Part shown: piece by piece, positions 23,520-33,526 of the stretch
Position numbering within the stretch: position 1 is the stretch's first letter
Layout of the letters: each line of letters begins with the position of its first letter
Source: Bacillota bacterium
Lineage (GTDB): Bacteria > Bacillota_I > Bacilli_A > RF39 > UBA660
NCBI GenBank assembly: GCA_003149915.1
Contig: QAMK01000009.1
Span: 32,904-96,903, forward strand
Direction: 5' to 3'
DNA length: 64,000 nucleotides
Notes under the pieces: generated by a model
Databases searched by the model: none
What the model was told of the DNA's origin: nothing
The model's input: the letters and a program-made list of their open reading frames with translations, nothing else
Made by a program: the position numbers and the translations under genes

Positions 23520-23544
23520 CAAAAAAAGTGGATATTATTCCACT
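23520..23544 (-). terminator. gyrA terminator
   Basis: AGTGGA / TCCACT stem (23527-23544) spanning the gyrA stop codon, followed by T7 on the minus strand. The downstream part is also found at 23289-23311 next to Noc site 4. Confidence 0.8.
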
Positions 23545-26078
23545 TCTTCTACTGGCTTATCTTCACTTTCATTTTGTTCTTCTTCAGTAGTTTCTTCTGC
23601 TTTTTCAACAAGTGCTACAGTTGCTACTTTTTGATTATCCTTTAAGTTGATTAATCGAACACCTTGTGTTGCACGTTTCAATGTTGATACCTGCTCTAAT
23701 GACATTCTCATTAATACACCACTATCTGTGATGATGATTAAATCTTCGTCTCCGCTTACTGTCTTCAAAGCAATCATTGATCCATTCTTTTCTGTTACAT
23801 TTAATGCTTTGACACCTTTGCTACCACGATGTGTTAATCGATATTCATCAATATTAGTTCGTTTACCATAACCTTTCTCAGTTACAATTAATATTTCTGC
23901 ATTATCGTGAATAATTTCTGCTCCGACGACATATGCACCATCTAGATCAATACCTTTTACTCCTGATGTGCCTCTACCCATTGAACGTACCTCATTTTCA
24001 TTAAATCTTACCATTCGACCATTACTTGCACCAATTACAATTTCATTATTACCTTTTGTTTTTCTGACTGCTACAAGTTCATCATCATCATGTAAAATAA
24101 TTGCTAATTTTCCGCTGTTTCGAATCTTTTTGAATTCTAGAACATTTGTACGTTTTACTAAACCTTCTTTTGTTATAAAAGTTAAGTAATCAGAATCTTC
24201 AGTTTCATCATTTAATGCAATAATAGAATTAACAGATTCCTCTTTCTCAAGTGGTAAAAGATTAATAATTGGTAATCCTTTAGATTGTCTACTAAATGCT
24301 GGTACTTCGTATCCTTTCATACGATATACTTTTCCACGATTGGTGAAGAATAATACAGAATCATGTGTAGATACGGATACTAATTGACTTACAAAATCAT
24401 TTTCATTTGTCGACATTCCTTTAATTCCTACTCCACCACGATTTTGAGAGCGATATGTATCGACTGGCATTCTCTTAATATATCCATTATTCGTCAGTGT
24501 AATAATTGATTTTTCCACAGGAATTAACGATTCATCCTCGATATAATCAATCGCAGTCATATCAATTACAGTACGACGTTCATCGTTATATTTATCACGA
24601 ATCTCTGCCATTTCCTGTTTTAAGATTTCCTTCACTTTCTCTTCACTCGCTAAAATAGATTCTAATTCTTGAATTAATTGCTCTAATTCTGCTAGTTCAG
24701 CTTCGATCTTTTCTCTTTCTAATCCCGTTAATCTTCTTAGTTTTAACTCTAAAATTGCCTGAGATTGTGCTTCACTTAATTGAAAACGTTCTTCTAATGC
24801 CTTAATTGCTTCTTCATCGCTTTTAGAAGCCTTAATTAATGCAACAATTTCATCGATATGATCTTGGCAGATTTTTAATCCTTCTAAGATATGAGCACGT
24901 TTTTTTGCTTTATCTAAGTCAAATTGAGTTCTTCTAATTATAACTGACTTTTGGAAATCGATATAGCTTTCTAGAATTTGATTTAATGTCATTACTTTTG
25001 GTTGGCCATTATCAAGTGCTAATAAATTGATTCCAAAAGAAGATTGTAGTTGTGAATATTTATACAAATTATTTAATACAACATTGGCATTGGCTTCGCG
25101 TTTAATTTCAATTACGATTTTAATACCATTTAAATCGGTTTCATCGCGTAAATCAGAGATTCCTTCAATTACCTTATTTCTTACTAAATCAGCAATCTTT
25201 GTGATTAATACTGACTTATTAACACCATATGGAATTTCTGTTACAACGATACGTTGATGATTATTTTTTTCCTCAATGGATGCCTTAGCACGAATTACAA
25301 TCGTTCCACGACCGGTTTCATATGCTTTAACAATTCCACTATTTCCTAAAATATATCCACCAGTTGGAAAATCTGGTCCTTTGATATGTTCCATCAATTC
25401 CGGAAGTGTAATATCTGGGTTATCAATTTTAGCAATACAAGCATTGATTGTTTCACCTAGATTATGTGGTGGAATATTGGTTGCCATACCTACGGCAATT
25501 CCCATTGTTCCATTTACCAAAATATTCGGAAATCTACTAGGTAGCACGGATGGTTCTTTCGTTGTTCCATCAAAGTTATCGACAAAATCAACGGTATTCT
25601 TATTAATATCTCGCAATAATTCTAATGAAATCTTAGATAAACGAGCTTCTGTGTAACGATATGCAGCAGCTTCGAATCCATCAATTGATCCAAAGTTTCC
25701 GTGACCATCAACTAGGACGCAACGATAGTTGAAATCTTGGGCCATACGAACCATAGCATCATATACAGAACTATCACCATGTGGGTGATAACTACCTAAC
25801 ACTGCTCCAACCGTCGTAGCACTTTTACGAAATGGTTTATCAGGTGTTAAGCCGTCTTCGTACATTGTGTATAAAATACGTCTATGTACTGGTTTTAAAC
25901 CGTCTCGAACGTCAGGTAATGCTCTAGCGACAATAACACTCATCGAATAATCTAAGAAAGAAGAACGCATCTTCTCTGAGATATTTACATCGACTAGTTT
26001 ATGATCCGTTTGAATTTCCATTTCACCTGGATTGGTGATTTCTTTGTTTTCTTCTTGTTCTAGTTCTTTTTCGTTCAT
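23535..26078 (-). CDS. gyrA: DNA gyrase subunit A
   Basis: Breakage-reunion subunit of gyrase, 847 aa. The N-terminal winged-helix domain starts [28 protein letters not shown]; the catalytic Tyr is in [15 protein letters not shown] (around residue 137). The coiled-coil tower follows (about 370-520). The C-terminal beta-pinwheel carries the GyrA-box [10 protein letters not shown] (about 570), which separates it from ParC. It ends in an acidic tail (about residues 820-847). Lies 15 bp after gyrB; GGGGGG ribosome-binding site. The stop codon is inside its terminator. Confidence 0.98.
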   Translation of the reverse strand: MNEKELEQEENKEITNPGEMEIQTDHKLVDVNISEKMRSSFLDYSMSVIVARALPDVRDGLKPVHRRILYTMYEDGLTPDKPFRKSATTVGAVLGSYHPHGDSSVYDAMVRMAQDFNYRCVLVDGHGNFGSIDGFEAAAYRYTEARLSKISLELLRDINKNTVDFVDNFDGTTKEPSVLPSRFPNILVNGTMGIAVGMATNIPPHNLGETINACIAKIDNPDITLPELMEHIKGPDFPTGGYILGNSGIVKAYETGRGTIVIRAKASIEEKNNHQRIVVTEIPYGVNKSVLITKIADLVRNKVIEGISDLRDETDLNGIKIVIEIKREANANVVLNNLYKYSQLQSSFGINLLALDNGQPKVMTLNQILESYIDFQKSVIIRRTQFDLDKAKKRAHILEGLKICQDHIDEIVALIKASKSDEEAIKALEERFQLSEAQSQAILELKLRRLTGLEREKIEAELAELEQLIQELESILASEEKVKEILKQEMAEIRDKYNDERRTVIDMTAIDYIEDESLIPVEKSIITLTNNGYIKRMPVDTYRSQNRGGVGIKGMSTNENDFVSQLVSVSTHDSVLFFTNRGKVYRMKGYEVPAFSRQSKGLPIINLLPLEKEESVNSIIALNDETEDSDYLTFITKEGLVKRTNVLEFKKIRNSGKLAIILHDDDELVAVRKTKGNNEIVIGASNGRMVRFNENEVRSMGRGTSGVKGIDLDGAYVVGAEIIHDNAEILIVTEKGYGKRTNIDEYRLTHRGSKGVKALNVTEKNGSMIALKTVSGDEDLIIITDSGVLMRMSLEQVSTLKRATQGVRLINLKDNQKVATVALVEKAEETTEEEQNESEDKPVEEVE

Positions 26079-26093
26079 AATTTACCCCCCATT

Positions 26094-28112
26094 TTAAATA
26101 TCAAGATTTTGTACATAGACAGCATTTTCTTCTATGAATTTCTTTCTTGGCTCTACTTCTTCACCCATCAATAAAGTAAATGTTTGATCAGCAAAAATTG
26201 GATCATCGATATTTACTCTTAATAAACTACGGTATTTTGGATCCATTGTCGTCGCACATAATTCTTCTGGGTCCATTTCACCTAATCCTTTATTTCGAGA
26301 GATATCTTTCTTTGTATTCTCTGGTAAAGTTGCTAAAAATTCATTTAATTCAGCATCATCTAACAAGTATCTTGCTGTTTTTCCAATTACAACTTTATAA
26401 AGTGGTGGTTGAGCAATAAAGATATGGCCTTGTTCAATTAAAGGTCTAAAGAATTTATAGAAGAATGTCAATAATAATGTCGCAATATGGGCACCATCGA
26501 CATCGGCATCTGTCATGATAATAATCTTATTATAACGTAGTTTTTTAATATCAAATTCATCACCAATACCAGTTCCAATTGCTGTAATTAAAGAACGAAT
26601 TTCTTCATTTCCCAATACATGATCTAATCTCGTCTTTTCTACATTCAGTATTTTACCTCTCAATGGTAAAATTGCTTGTGTTTTAGAGTCTCTTCCACCG
26701 ATAGCAGAGCCACCAGCAGAGTTTCCTTCGACGATAAACAACTCACAAATTGATGCATCTTTTGAAGAGCAATCGGCTAATTTTCCAGGTAATGAAGATA
26801 CTTCTAATACATTTTTGCGACGAGTTAATTCACGAGCCCGTTTGGCAGCAATTCTTGCCCTTGTAGCAGTCGTTGCTTTTTCCACAATCGCTTTCGCTTC
26901 AGCTGGATTTTCTAATAAGAAACGTTCAAATGCTTCTGAGAAAATACGATCAGCAATCGCACGTACCTCTGCATTTCCTAATTTGGTCTTTGTTTGGCCT
27001 TCAAATTGTGGATTTGGATGACGACAAGAGATAATCATCGTAATGCCTTCACGAACATCCTCACCAGTTAATGGCTCATCATTTCCTTTTAAAAGGCCTG
27101 CTTGTAAAGCATATTTGTTTAAAACTCTCGTTAGTGCTCTTCTAACACCATCTTCGTGAGTTCCACCTTCTGGTGTTGTGATATTATTTACGAAAGAATA
27201 AATAGACGCACTGTATGATTCATTATATTGTAAGGCAACTTCAATTGAAATATCGTTTTCTTTTCCCACTACATCGACGATTGTTGGATGAATTGGTTGT
27301 TTATTCTCATTCAACATAGCAACGTATTCACGAAGACCACCTTCATATAAGAATTCTGCTTTTTTATCAGGTTCTCTATCATCAATTAGTGTTATTTTTA
27401 GGCCACGATTTAAAAAAGCTAGTTCGCGTAGACGTTGTTTTAATGTCTCATAATCAAAAATTGTCGTTTCCTTAAAGATTTCTGGATCTGGTTTAAATGT
27501 TACTGTTGTACCAGTACGATTTTCTGAACATTCACCAACTACTTCTAATGGTGCAACTGGATGGCCACCATTTTGGTAACGTTGACTGTATACTTTACCA
27601 TTACGATATACTTTGACCTCTAACCAATCACTTAAAGCATTAACGACAGATGCTCCTACACCATGTAGCCCGCCAGATACTTTGTATCCGCCACCGCCGA
27701 ATTTTCCACCAGCATGTAATACTGTATATACTGTTTCTACTGTACTTTTACCAGTTTTCGGATGAACATCAACTGGGATTCCACGACCATCATCTGATAC
27801 AGTAATCGTTTGATCCGGATTGATACGTACTTCGATATTATGTGCATATCCAGCCATTGCTTCATCGATTGAATTATCTACAATCTCCCATACCAAATGA
27901 TGTAATCCTCTTGCACTAGTTGTACCAATATACATACCAGGACGTTTTCTAACGGCCTCTAGTCCTTCTAGAACTTGGATAGATGAAGAATCGTAATTTC
28001 CTTCAACCTTTGCATCTACTTCTTCGTTTTCAACGATTTCAACGTCTGCTGTTGCCGCTTTTAGTTTTGATTCCTCTTCCTCAATTTTCTTTTCTAATTC
28101 TGTATTTTCCAT
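26094..28112 (-). CDS. gyrB: DNA gyrase subunit B
   Basis: ATPase subunit of gyrase, 672 aa. GHKL ATP-binding motifs [25 protein letters not shown] and [14 protein letters not shown]; transducer domain; Toprim motifs [12 protein letters not shown] and [12 protein letters not shown]-terminal PLYKV and [11 protein letters not shown]. An acidic ~40-residue N-terminal extension rich in Glu precedes the conserved [21 protein letters not shown] start of the family and is longer than in B. subtilis. Overlaps the recF stop (TAATG), so it is translationally coupled. Confidence 0.98.
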   Translation of the reverse strand: MENTELEKKIEEEESKLKAATADVEIVENEEVDAKVEGNYDSSSIQVLEGLEAVRKRPGMYIGTTSARGLHHLVWEIVDNSIDEAMAGYAHNIEVRINPDQTITVSDDGRGIPVDVHPKTGKSTVETVYTVLHAGGKFGGGGYKVSGGLHGVGASVVNALSDWLEVKVYRNGKVYSQRYQNGGHPVAPLEVVGECSENRTGTTVTFKPDPEIFKETTIFDYETLKQRLRELAFLNRGLKITLIDDREPDKKAEFLYEGGLREYVAMLNENKQPIHPTIVDVVGKENDISIEVALQYNESYSASIYSFVNNITTPEGGTHEDGVRRALTRVLNKYALQAGLLKGNDEPLTGEDVREGITMIISCRHPNPQFEGQTKTKLGNAEVRAIADRIFSEAFERFLLENPAEAKAIVEKATTATRARIAAKRARELTRRKNVLEVSSLPGKLADCSSKDASICELFIVEGNSAGGSAIGGRDSKTQAILPLRGKILNVEKTRLDHVLGNEEIRSLITAIGTGIGDEFDIKKLRYNKIIIMTDADVDGAHIATLLLTFFYKFFRPLIEQGHIFIAQPPLYKVVIGKTARYLLDDAELNEFLATLPENTKKDISRNKGLGEMDPEELCATTMDPKYRSLLRVNIDDPIFADQTFTLLMGEEVEPRKKFIEENAVYVQNLDI

Positions 28113-29236
28113 TATTTTCCCACCTTTTCTGTGACCGTTCCATCTATCACTTTAAATATTTTAGCGTTTTCCACAATTTTTTTATTAATATTTTTTAAAT
28201 CTGTCGTTGTAATGATTGTTTGTATGGAGCCATCAATATATTTTAAAAGACGATTTCTTTTTTTTATATCGATTTCGCTAAAAATATCATCTAACAATAA
28301 TAGTGGATTTTTTTTAGTCAATTCTTTAAATATTTGAATTTCTGCTAATTTGAAAGAAATAACAGCAATTCTTTGTTGACCTTGTGAGCCATAAACTTTT
28401 AAATCCATTTCATTTAAATAAAAACTGAAGTCATCGCGATGCGGACCATATAAAGTAGTTCCTTGCATTATTTCTCTTTTTCTGTTTTTATGAAACTTAG
28501 ATTGTAATATTTTACCGTATTCGTCATAATCAAAAGGATCTATCATATCACCAAAACCATTGTCATATACGATATGTAATCTTTCTAGCCCAGTTATTTT
28601 CTTATAAATTTCTGGAATTAATTTATTAACTCTCGAAATATATTCCATACGAAGTTCATAAATTTTAACAGCACGGACAATCAATTGTTCTTCTAATGTT
28701 TCTAAATAAGAATCCGTTTGGCGGTTACTTGTGGATAAAACTTTTAAATATTCATTTTTTGTTTTTAAAATCTTATTGTATTCATTTAACCATCTTAAAT
28801 ATTGGCCATCTAATTGACTAATTTGAATATTTAAATAATTTCTACGGTTTACAGGCGATTTTTTTAATAAATCCAAATCGTCTGGACAAAACATAATTAC
28901 ATTTAAGTTTCCAATATAGTTCGAAATTTTCTTGATTTCACTTTGATTCCTAAACACTTTCTTTTGAACAGGTGAAATATCTACTTCTAAATCTGTTATT
29001 AACTTATCTTCCTTTAATGTACCTGATATTTTAGCCGCTGAATCCCCTATTCGAATCAAGTTACTCTCGGTTCCTGAACGATGTGACTTCGTGATAGCAA
29101 GTATATAAATACTTTCCAAGATGTTGGTCTTTCCTTGGGCATTGGGACCAATAAAAATATTTAAATTTTTATTTAATTGTATATTTAACTTCTTATAATT
29201 TCTAAAATTTACCAACTTTAATTTTGTTAATATCAT
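28112..29236 (-). CDS. recF: DNA replication/repair protein RecF
   Basis: SMC-like ATPase that helps RecOR load RecA at gaps, 374 aa. Walker [14 protein letters not shown] (about 31-43), the GSQGQQR signature region and Walker [13 protein letters not shown] are present. The ribosome-binding site is weak: the nearest purine run is a GGGGG about 16 nt from the ATG. In most Bacilli rlbA (an S4-domain gene) precedes recF; here a comK-like gene with its own terminator takes that place, so recF-gyrB-gyrA forms its own unit. Confidence 0.97.
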   Translation of the reverse strand: MILTKLKLVNFRNYKKLNIQLNKNLNIFIGPNAQGKTNILESIYILAITKSHRSGTESNLIRIGDSAAKISGTLKEDKLITDLEVDISPVQKKVFRNQSEIKKISNYIGNLNVIMFCPDDLDLLKKSPVNRRNYLNIQISQLDGQYLRWLNEYNKILKTKNEYLKVLSTSNRQTDSYLETLEEQLIVRAVKIYELRMEYISRVNKLIPEIYKKITGLERLHIVYDNGFGDMIDPFDYDEYGKILQSKFHKNRKREIMQGTTLYGPHRDDFSFYLNEMDLKVYGSQGQQRIAVISFKLAEIQIFKELTKKNPLLLLDDIFSEIDIKKRNRLLKYIDGSIQTIITTTDLKNINKKIVENAKIFKVIDGTVTEKVGK

Positions 29237-29334
29237 TTTTTTCGATTAAAAACCCCCATATTTTTATCATCCCCTGTATTTAATACTCCACTACCTACAT
29301 ACTAATTATACCATATAAATGGCTTTAAATCATT

Positions 29335-29361
29335 AAAAAAAGACTTTTTAAGCCTTTTTTC
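29335..29361 (-). terminator. Intrinsic terminator after the comK-like gene
   Basis: AAAAAGGCTT / AAGTCTTTTT stem with one G-U pair, then T-run on the minus strand; it overlaps the last comK codons. Confidence 0.75.
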
Positions 29362-29794
29362 TTGAATTTAGAACCGATTCTAGTCTTGTGGAACGTAAAA
29401 CTTGATTATCTAGCGATGCTTTTGAAATAGAAGATGGCAATCTATATCCATTTTTAAACTGAATTTGCGTTTTTCCTGCTGTTTCTTGTAAAGACTGAAA
29501 GTGTTTGAGAGAAATCCAGCAACATCCTTCTGCTTGTGGAGAAATTGTAGGAAAAAATATCATTTGTTTGCTTTCTTCCACAATAATTGGTACTTTATAC
29601 TCGTATCCAAGCATTTTTTTAGCGCCTGATACCCTTCCTGTGTAACTACTTCCAAAATATTTACAACTTTCATCCATTACTTCATACGCATCGCAGTTAA
29701 TTTGATATTCGTGATGTTCTTCAATAATCTTCGTTTTTCCTTTGGCTGTGGATATCACTGCCATCGTTTCTTCGTTAATTTCATAATTATTCAT
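29348..29794 (-). CDS. comK: ComK-family competence transcription factor
   Basis: A 148-aa homologue of ComK, the master activator of DNA-uptake genes in Bacillus. Matching blocks in order: YEINEETMAVIS, MDESCKYFGSSYTGR (about residues 41-55), KVPIIVEESKQMIFFPTISP, GCCWISLKHF, a FKNGYRLPSSIS region and NQVLRSTRLES. It lacks the last ~45 residues of B. subtilis ComK (192 aa), as do several short ComK proteins. Start at 29794 from AAGGGGGATTTT. It stands alone between dnaN and recF with terminators on both sides. An ACAAATC-TC-GATTTGT palindrome lies in its leader. Confidence 0.88.
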   Translation of the reverse strand: MNNYEINEETMAVISTAKGKTKIIEEHHEYQINCDAYEVMDESCKYFGSSYTGRVSGAKKMLGYEYKVPIIVEESKQMIFFPTISPQAEGCCWISLKHFQSLQETAGKTQIQFKNGYRLPSSISKASLDNQVLRSTRLESVLNSRKKA

Positions 29795-29813
29795 AAAATC
29801 CCCCTTAAAATCT

Positions 29814-29829
29814 ACAAATCTCGATTTGT
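29814..29829. promoter_or_regulatory. Palindrome in the comK leader
   Basis: ACAAATC-TC-GATTTGT, 7-bp perfect arms, about 20-35 bp before the comK start codon. Further up (minus strand, about 29855-29875) ATTTCGAGTA is directly followed by ATTTCGACTA. Candidate operators; I do not see a clear AAAA-N5-TTTT K-box. Confidence 0.4.
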
Positions 29830-29980
29830 GCAACCTATATTAACACTGCTACTAGTCGAAATTACTCGAAATATGGGGAAAAATTAAAAATATTATCGAA
29901 CAAGTGAGAAAATATCACTATGAAACTATAGATGTTGCTAATAATAGAAACGAAACATTAAATATGCTTTATGAAAAGAT

Positions 29981-30011
29981 AAAAAAAACTACAAAATTTG
30001 TAGATTTTTTT
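29981..30011 (-). terminator. dnaN terminator
   Basis: Self-complementary CTACAAAATTTGTAG (29989-30003) with T8 on the minus strand; T7 on the other side makes it potentially bidirectional. Confidence 0.7.
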
Positions 30012-31131
30012 AATACGTACGAATTGGTAATACTAGTTGTGTTAATGTATCATCATTCACATTCTTTAACAAAATTGGTTTAATTTCACCAACAAATGAA
30101 ATTTCTACTTCGTCTTCATTGAAAGATTTCAAAGCTTCCATCATATATTTAGCAACAAATGAGATACGAATATCTTCATCATTATCTTTTTCCACAACCA
30201 TTTTTTCTTCTACACGGCCGATTTCAGCAGAAGAAGATTTAATAAACAATTTATTTCCATTTGTTTCTAATGTAACAATATTCTTTTCTTTATCGCTTGT
30301 TAAAATACTAGCACGATCGATTACACTGTATAGTTCATTGATAGATGTAGTTATTTTTAATAATGATTCTTCTGGTAATAGATTAGCAGTATTTGGATAG
30401 GTTCCATTGATCAATCTAGATTGGAACAAAATATTTTGATATTTAAATAAAATCTTATTATTAAAGATGTGCATTTCAATTGTTTCATCTTCATCATTGA
30501 TTATTTTAATAAATTCTAATAAGTTTTTGCTTGGAATTACAATATTGTATGTATCTTTGTATTCTGCGTCTAAAATAACCATTTTTCTTGCTAAACGATA
30601 AGAATCAGTTGAATTACATTCCAATGTGTTACCATTGATTTTAAAATTAATACCTGTTAATACTGGTCTAGATTCATCACTAGATGCAGCAAATGCAGTT
30701 TGATTAACAATATCTTTAAATGTTTCATTTTTAATAATAACTGGAGTTTTGCTTTCTTCTAAAGAAATAGATGGATATTCACTTTTGTTGATACCATTTA
30801 AATTAAATTCACTGTTTTCTGTGTATATCATAATTTTTAATTCATCGATTACTTCAATATTAATATACTCATCTGGTAATTTTCTAACGATATCCCCAAT
30901 ATATCTTCCTTGAATAATAATAGAACCTTCATCTTCTACAGTCATATTATCTTTGCTTTCGATAAATGTTTGAATTGTAATATCATTATCACTTGCTGTT
31001 AATGTTAATCCATTTTTTGTTAAATCAAATTTAATTCCTGATAATGCTGGAACTAAGTTTTTGGTACTGATTGCTTTTGATACTTTATTAATCGCATCTT
31101 CTAAAATATTTTTTTTAATTGTTAATTTCAT
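30010..31131 (-). CDS. dnaN: DNA polymerase III sliding clamp (beta subunit)
   Basis: Ring-shaped processivity clamp, 373 aa, three tandem clamp domains of about 120 residues. Begins MKLTIKKNILEDAINKVSKAIS and ends with the family's LLKNVNDDTLTQLVLPIRTY (PIR/MR-type end). AAGGAAGG ribosome-binding site. It follows dnaA after a 145-bp gap, as in nearly all Firmicutes. Confidence 0.98.
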   Translation of the reverse strand: MKLTIKKNILEDAINKVSKAISTKNLVPALSGIKFDLTKNGLTLTASDNDITIQTFIESKDNMTVEDEGSIIIQGRYIGDIVRKLPDEYINIEVIDELKIMIYTENSEFNLNGINKSEYPSISLEESKTPVIIKNETFKDIVNQTAFAASSDESRPVLTGINFKINGNTLECNSTDSYRLARKMVILDAEYKDTYNIVIPSKNLLEFIKIINDEDETIEMHIFNNKILFKYQNILFQSRLINGTYPNTANLLPEESLLKITTSINELYSVIDRASILTSDKEKNIVTLETNGNKLFIKSSSAEIGRVEEKMVVEKDNDEDIRISFVAKYMMEALKSFNEDEVEISFVGEIKPILLKNVNDDTLTQLVLPIRTY

Positions 31132-31276
31132 ATTTATTCCTTCCTTCTTTTAAAATGTTTTTATTATATTAACGTGGAAACTGTTAATAACTTTTTAAAT
31201 CTATATGTAGCAAGCATTTTAACAACTTTTTGTTGTTGATAACTTGTTGATAAAATTTTATTTTTCCACAACCCTA
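31132..31276. other. dnaA-dnaN intergenic region (second oriC element candidate)
   Basis: AT-rich spacer with TTTTCCACA (about 31262-31270) and two TGTTGATAA-type sequences (RC of TTATCAACA) next to GTTGATAACTTGTTGATAAA. In B. subtilis the unwinding element and a DnaA-box cluster lie here; by analogy this may be the duplex-unwinding side. I see no gene. Confidence 0.5.
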
Positions 31277-32650
31277 TCATGTGATTGTCTTCTTAATGTT
31301 CTCAATTGTCTTAACGAGTTCTTTATTCACTTTCATTTCTGCTTCTATTTTATCACAAGAATGCATTACAGTTGAGTGATCTTTTCCACCGAATTCTGTT
31401 CCTATTTTAGGAAATGATTCATCGGTTAATTGTCTACATAAGTACATTGCAACTTGTCTAGGGAATGCTAGATTTGCACTTCTTTTCTTTGATTTCATAT
31501 CATCTACTGATATTTGAAAGTATTCTGCAACTGCTTTTTGAATTTTTCGAATGTTATTTTTCTCACTAATACCAGTGTTTGTATAATCTTTTAAGGCTTC
31601 AATTGCTAAATCTAAATCAATTTTTGAGCCACCCATAATGGTTGAATATGCTAAAAGCCGATTGATAGAACCTTCCAGTTGTCTTACGTCGCTTCCCATG
31701 TTAGATGCAATGTATTCGATGACATTATCGGGAATTTCTTGATTAATTGCTCCACCCGCTATTTTTTTCTTTAAAATATTGATTCTCAGTTCAAAATCAG
31801 GTGGATAGATATCTACTGTTAATCCCCAACAGAATCTAGTACGAAGACGATCTTCTAATAGTTTTAAGTCATCTGGTGATCGGTCTGATGTAATTACAAT
31901 TTGCTTATTATCACTGTATAATGTGTTGAAAGTGTGGAAAAATTCTTGTTGTGTGCTTGTTGCGCCACCTAAAAACTGAATATCGTCTATCATTAATACA
32001 TCAATATTGCGATATTTGTTCTTAAAGTAATCAACATAATCAAAATTATTTCCGTTTTCTTCCATTCTTCTGGATATTCCAATGAAGTCATCGCGAAATT
32101 GTTCACAAGTAACGTATAATACTTTTTTATTGGAGTTTTGCACAATATAATTTCCAATTGCATGCATTAAATGTGTCTTTCCAAGGCCACTGCTTCCGTA
32201 TATAAATAACGGATTGTACATTTTTCCTGGATTTTCCGCTACTGATAAGGCCGCGGCATGAGCAAATTTGTTACTATTTCCTACAATAAACGTATCAAAT
32301 GTGTAATTCGGTTTTAAATTAGAAGCAATTGGGTTATTGTATGGGACTCCGACCTCCTCTATTGGTGGTTCTTTTTGTACATTACTTGAATTATCATCAT
32401 CAATTTCATCTTTTAGCAAAAATTCGAATTCAAAATTAGAACCAGTGATTTCATTGAAAATACGGGTTGCCATTTCTTTATAACTATCAGATAAATGTTT
32501 TTTATGAATTGGCATTGGTACGATAACACGTGCTTTTCCGTTATTCATGTCATGTAGTTCTGTTTCTGCAAACCAGGTATTGTAAGAAATGCTCGAAACT
32601 TCTTGTTTTACAGTTTCTAGAAATTTATTCCATAAAACTTTTAGATCCAT
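31277..32650 (-). CDS. dnaA: Chromosomal replication initiator DnaA
   Basis: AAA+ initiator that binds DnaA boxes at oriC, 457 aa. Domain I (about 1-80), a short acidic linker, Walker A GSSGLGKTHLMHAIGN (about 150-165), Walker B VLMIDDIQFLGG, the arginine finger region EDRLRTRFCWG, and domain IV with the FGGKDHSTVMHSCDKI box-recognition helix. AGGGAAGTGAG ribosome-binding site. It is divergent from rpmH and flanked by DnaA boxes on both sides. Confidence 0.99.
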   Translation of the reverse strand: MDLKVLWNKFLETVKQEVSSISYNTWFAETELHDMNNGKARVIVPMPIHKKHLSDSYKEMATRIFNEITGSNFEFEFLLKDEIDDDNSSNVQKEPPIEEVGVPYNNPIASNLKPNYTFDTFIVGNSNKFAHAAALSVAENPGKMYNPLFIYGSSGLGKTHLMHAIGNYIVQNSNKKVLYVTCEQFRDDFIGISRRMEENGNNFDYVDYFKNKYRNIDVLMIDDIQFLGGATSTQQEFFHTFNTLYSDNKQIVITSDRSPDDLKLLEDRLRTRFCWGLTVDIYPPDFELRINILKKKIAGGAINQEIPDNVIEYIASNMGSDVRQLEGSINRLLAYSTIMGGSKIDLDLAIEALKDYTNTGISEKNNIRKIQKAVAEYFQISVDDMKSKKRSANLAFPRQVAMYLCRQLTDESFPKIGTEFGGKDHSTVMHSCDKIEAEMKVNKELVKTIENIKKTIT

Positions 32651-32699
32651 TAGCTCACTTCCCTACTTTTTTGCTTTTTATGACTGAGAATTATTGTAG

Positions 32700-32900
32700 C
32701 TTAAAACTGTGCAAAAATAAAGAATAAAAATAAAAAAAATTATATTCCACAGGTTATTAACAATTTATTCACATAGTTATCCACCGTTCTTTTGTGCATA
32801 AAATAAAGAAATCAATTATTTTTCCACAGTTTTTTATCAATTGGGAATTTCACATGGTAAAAAAACTTATTCACACCCTGTTGATAATGTGAATAACTTA
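32700..32900. other. oriC DnaA-box cluster upstream of dnaA
   Basis: Candidate boxes against TTATNCACA: TATTCCACA (32743-32751), TTATTCACA (32765-32773), TTATCCACC (32777-32785), TTTTCCACA (32820-32828), TTATTCACA (32867-32875), TTATCAACA reversed (32879-32887) and reversed TTATTCACA as TGTGAATAA (32888-32896). Flanked by AT-rich DNA. This is the expected position of the replication origin and also of dnaA autoregulation. No gene in this gap. Confidence 0.85.
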
Positions 32901-32916
32901 AAAAGTCGATTTCTTG

Positions 32917-32946
32917 TTGACAAAATCATAATTTTATAAGTATAAT
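32917..32946 (+). promoter_or_regulatory. rpmH promoter
   Basis: TTGACA (32917-32922), 18-nt spacer, TATAAT (32941-32946). Confidence 0.85.
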
Positions 32947-32979
32947 AATGTAGATTTATGTCTGGAGGTGGAGAAATTT

Positions 32980-33102
32980 ATGAAAAGAACATATCAACCA
33001 AACAATCGTAGAAGAGCTAAAAAACACGGATTCTTTGCACGTAAGAAAACAAATGTTTTAAATAGACGTAGAGCAAAAGGACGTAAAGAGCTTGTTAAGT
33101 AA
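32980..33102 (+). CDS. rpmH: 50S ribosomal protein L34 (40 aa, internally shortened)
   Basis: Small basic protein of the large subunit. It begins [22 protein letters not shown] and ends with the [12 protein letters not shown] tail; both ends match L34. Most bacterial L34 proteins are 44-46 aa; here four residues are absent from the usually conserved MATKNGRKVL segment, reduced to KKTNVL. Ribosome-binding site GGAGGTGGAGAAATTT. The order rpmH-rnpA-yidC-jag-mnmE-mnmG next to dnaA is near universal. An intrinsic terminator follows. Confidence 0.96.
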   Translation: MKRTYQPNNRRRAKKHGFFARKKTNVLNRRRAKGRKELVK

Positions 33103-33126
33103 TCCACTGTTTTACAGTGGATTTTT
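33102..33126 (+). terminator. Intrinsic terminator after rpmH
   Basis: ATCCACTG / CAGTGGAT stem with a 5-nt loop (33102-33122) then T-run; partly attenuates expression into rnpA. Confidence 0.85.
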
Positions 33127-33169
33127 ACTATATATATAATAAGGATAGAAAATTAGAAAGGATTTAGGT

Positions 33170-33526
33170 ATGAAAAAAAGATTTATTGTTAAGAAAAATG
33201 ATGAGTTTAATGAGATTATTCGTACTTGTCCTTCTGTAAAAGATTCTAATCTTGTTATATATTATAAGGATAGTACTCTTCCCTATGATCGATATGGCAT
33301 TTCTGCTGGAACAAAACTAGGCCATGCTGTCGTAAGGAATTTATATAAAAGACGTCTGCGAATGATTATTAATCAAAATAAAAATAACTATGAAAATTTT
33401 AAAGATTATATTATAATTATAAGAAAGAACTGTTTAAATGTAGAATATGATGATATTCAGAGAAGTTATTGTTCTCTTATGAAAAAGATTCATCGTGTGA
33501 ATAAAGGAGATATTAATGAAACATAA
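33170..33526 (+). CDS. rnpA: Ribonuclease P protein component
   Basis: Protein cofactor of RNase P for tRNA 5' maturation, 118 aa. The conserved basic helix is RNLYKRRLRMI (about residues 63-73; RNR motif), following the SAGTKLGHAVVRN strand. Ribosome-binding site AAAGGATTTAGGT. Its end overlaps yidC by 11 nt. The RNase P RNA gene is not in this window as far as I can see. Confidence 0.94.
   Translation: MKKRFIVKKNDEFNEIIRTCPSVKDSNLVIYYKDSTLPYDRYGISAGTKLGHAVVRNLYKRRLRMIINQNKNNYENFKDYIIIIRKNCLNVEYDDIQRSYCSLMKKIHRVNKGDINET

Larger units (their letters stand above)
22580..23534. other. Noc-site/parS array between the SRP RNA and gyrA; no gene seen
   Basis: About 950 bp of AT-rich DNA without a credible coding frame. 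It holds six Noc-binding palindromes, two parS sites and several DnaA-box-like sequences. Starts of successive Noc sites are 217, 198, 200, 162 and 67 bp apart. Arms AGGTGTGAC / GTCACACCT (23255-23263, 23315-23323) flank the fourth site. Likely a centromere-like domain for Noc and ParB about 9 kb left of dnaA. Confidence 0.75.

Noticed and set aside
23647..27021. Several plus-strand open frames of 70-126 codons opposite gyrA and gyrB.
   Set aside because: They are antisense shadows of strongly conserved genes, without ribosome-binding sites or recognisable motifs.
29888..30083. An open plus-strand frame across the comK-dnaN gap (reads IKNIIEQVRKYHY... into antisense dnaN).
   Set aside because: No ATG or ribosome-binding site at its beginning, it runs through the dnaN terminator and into antisense dnaN; probably chance in AT-rich DNA.
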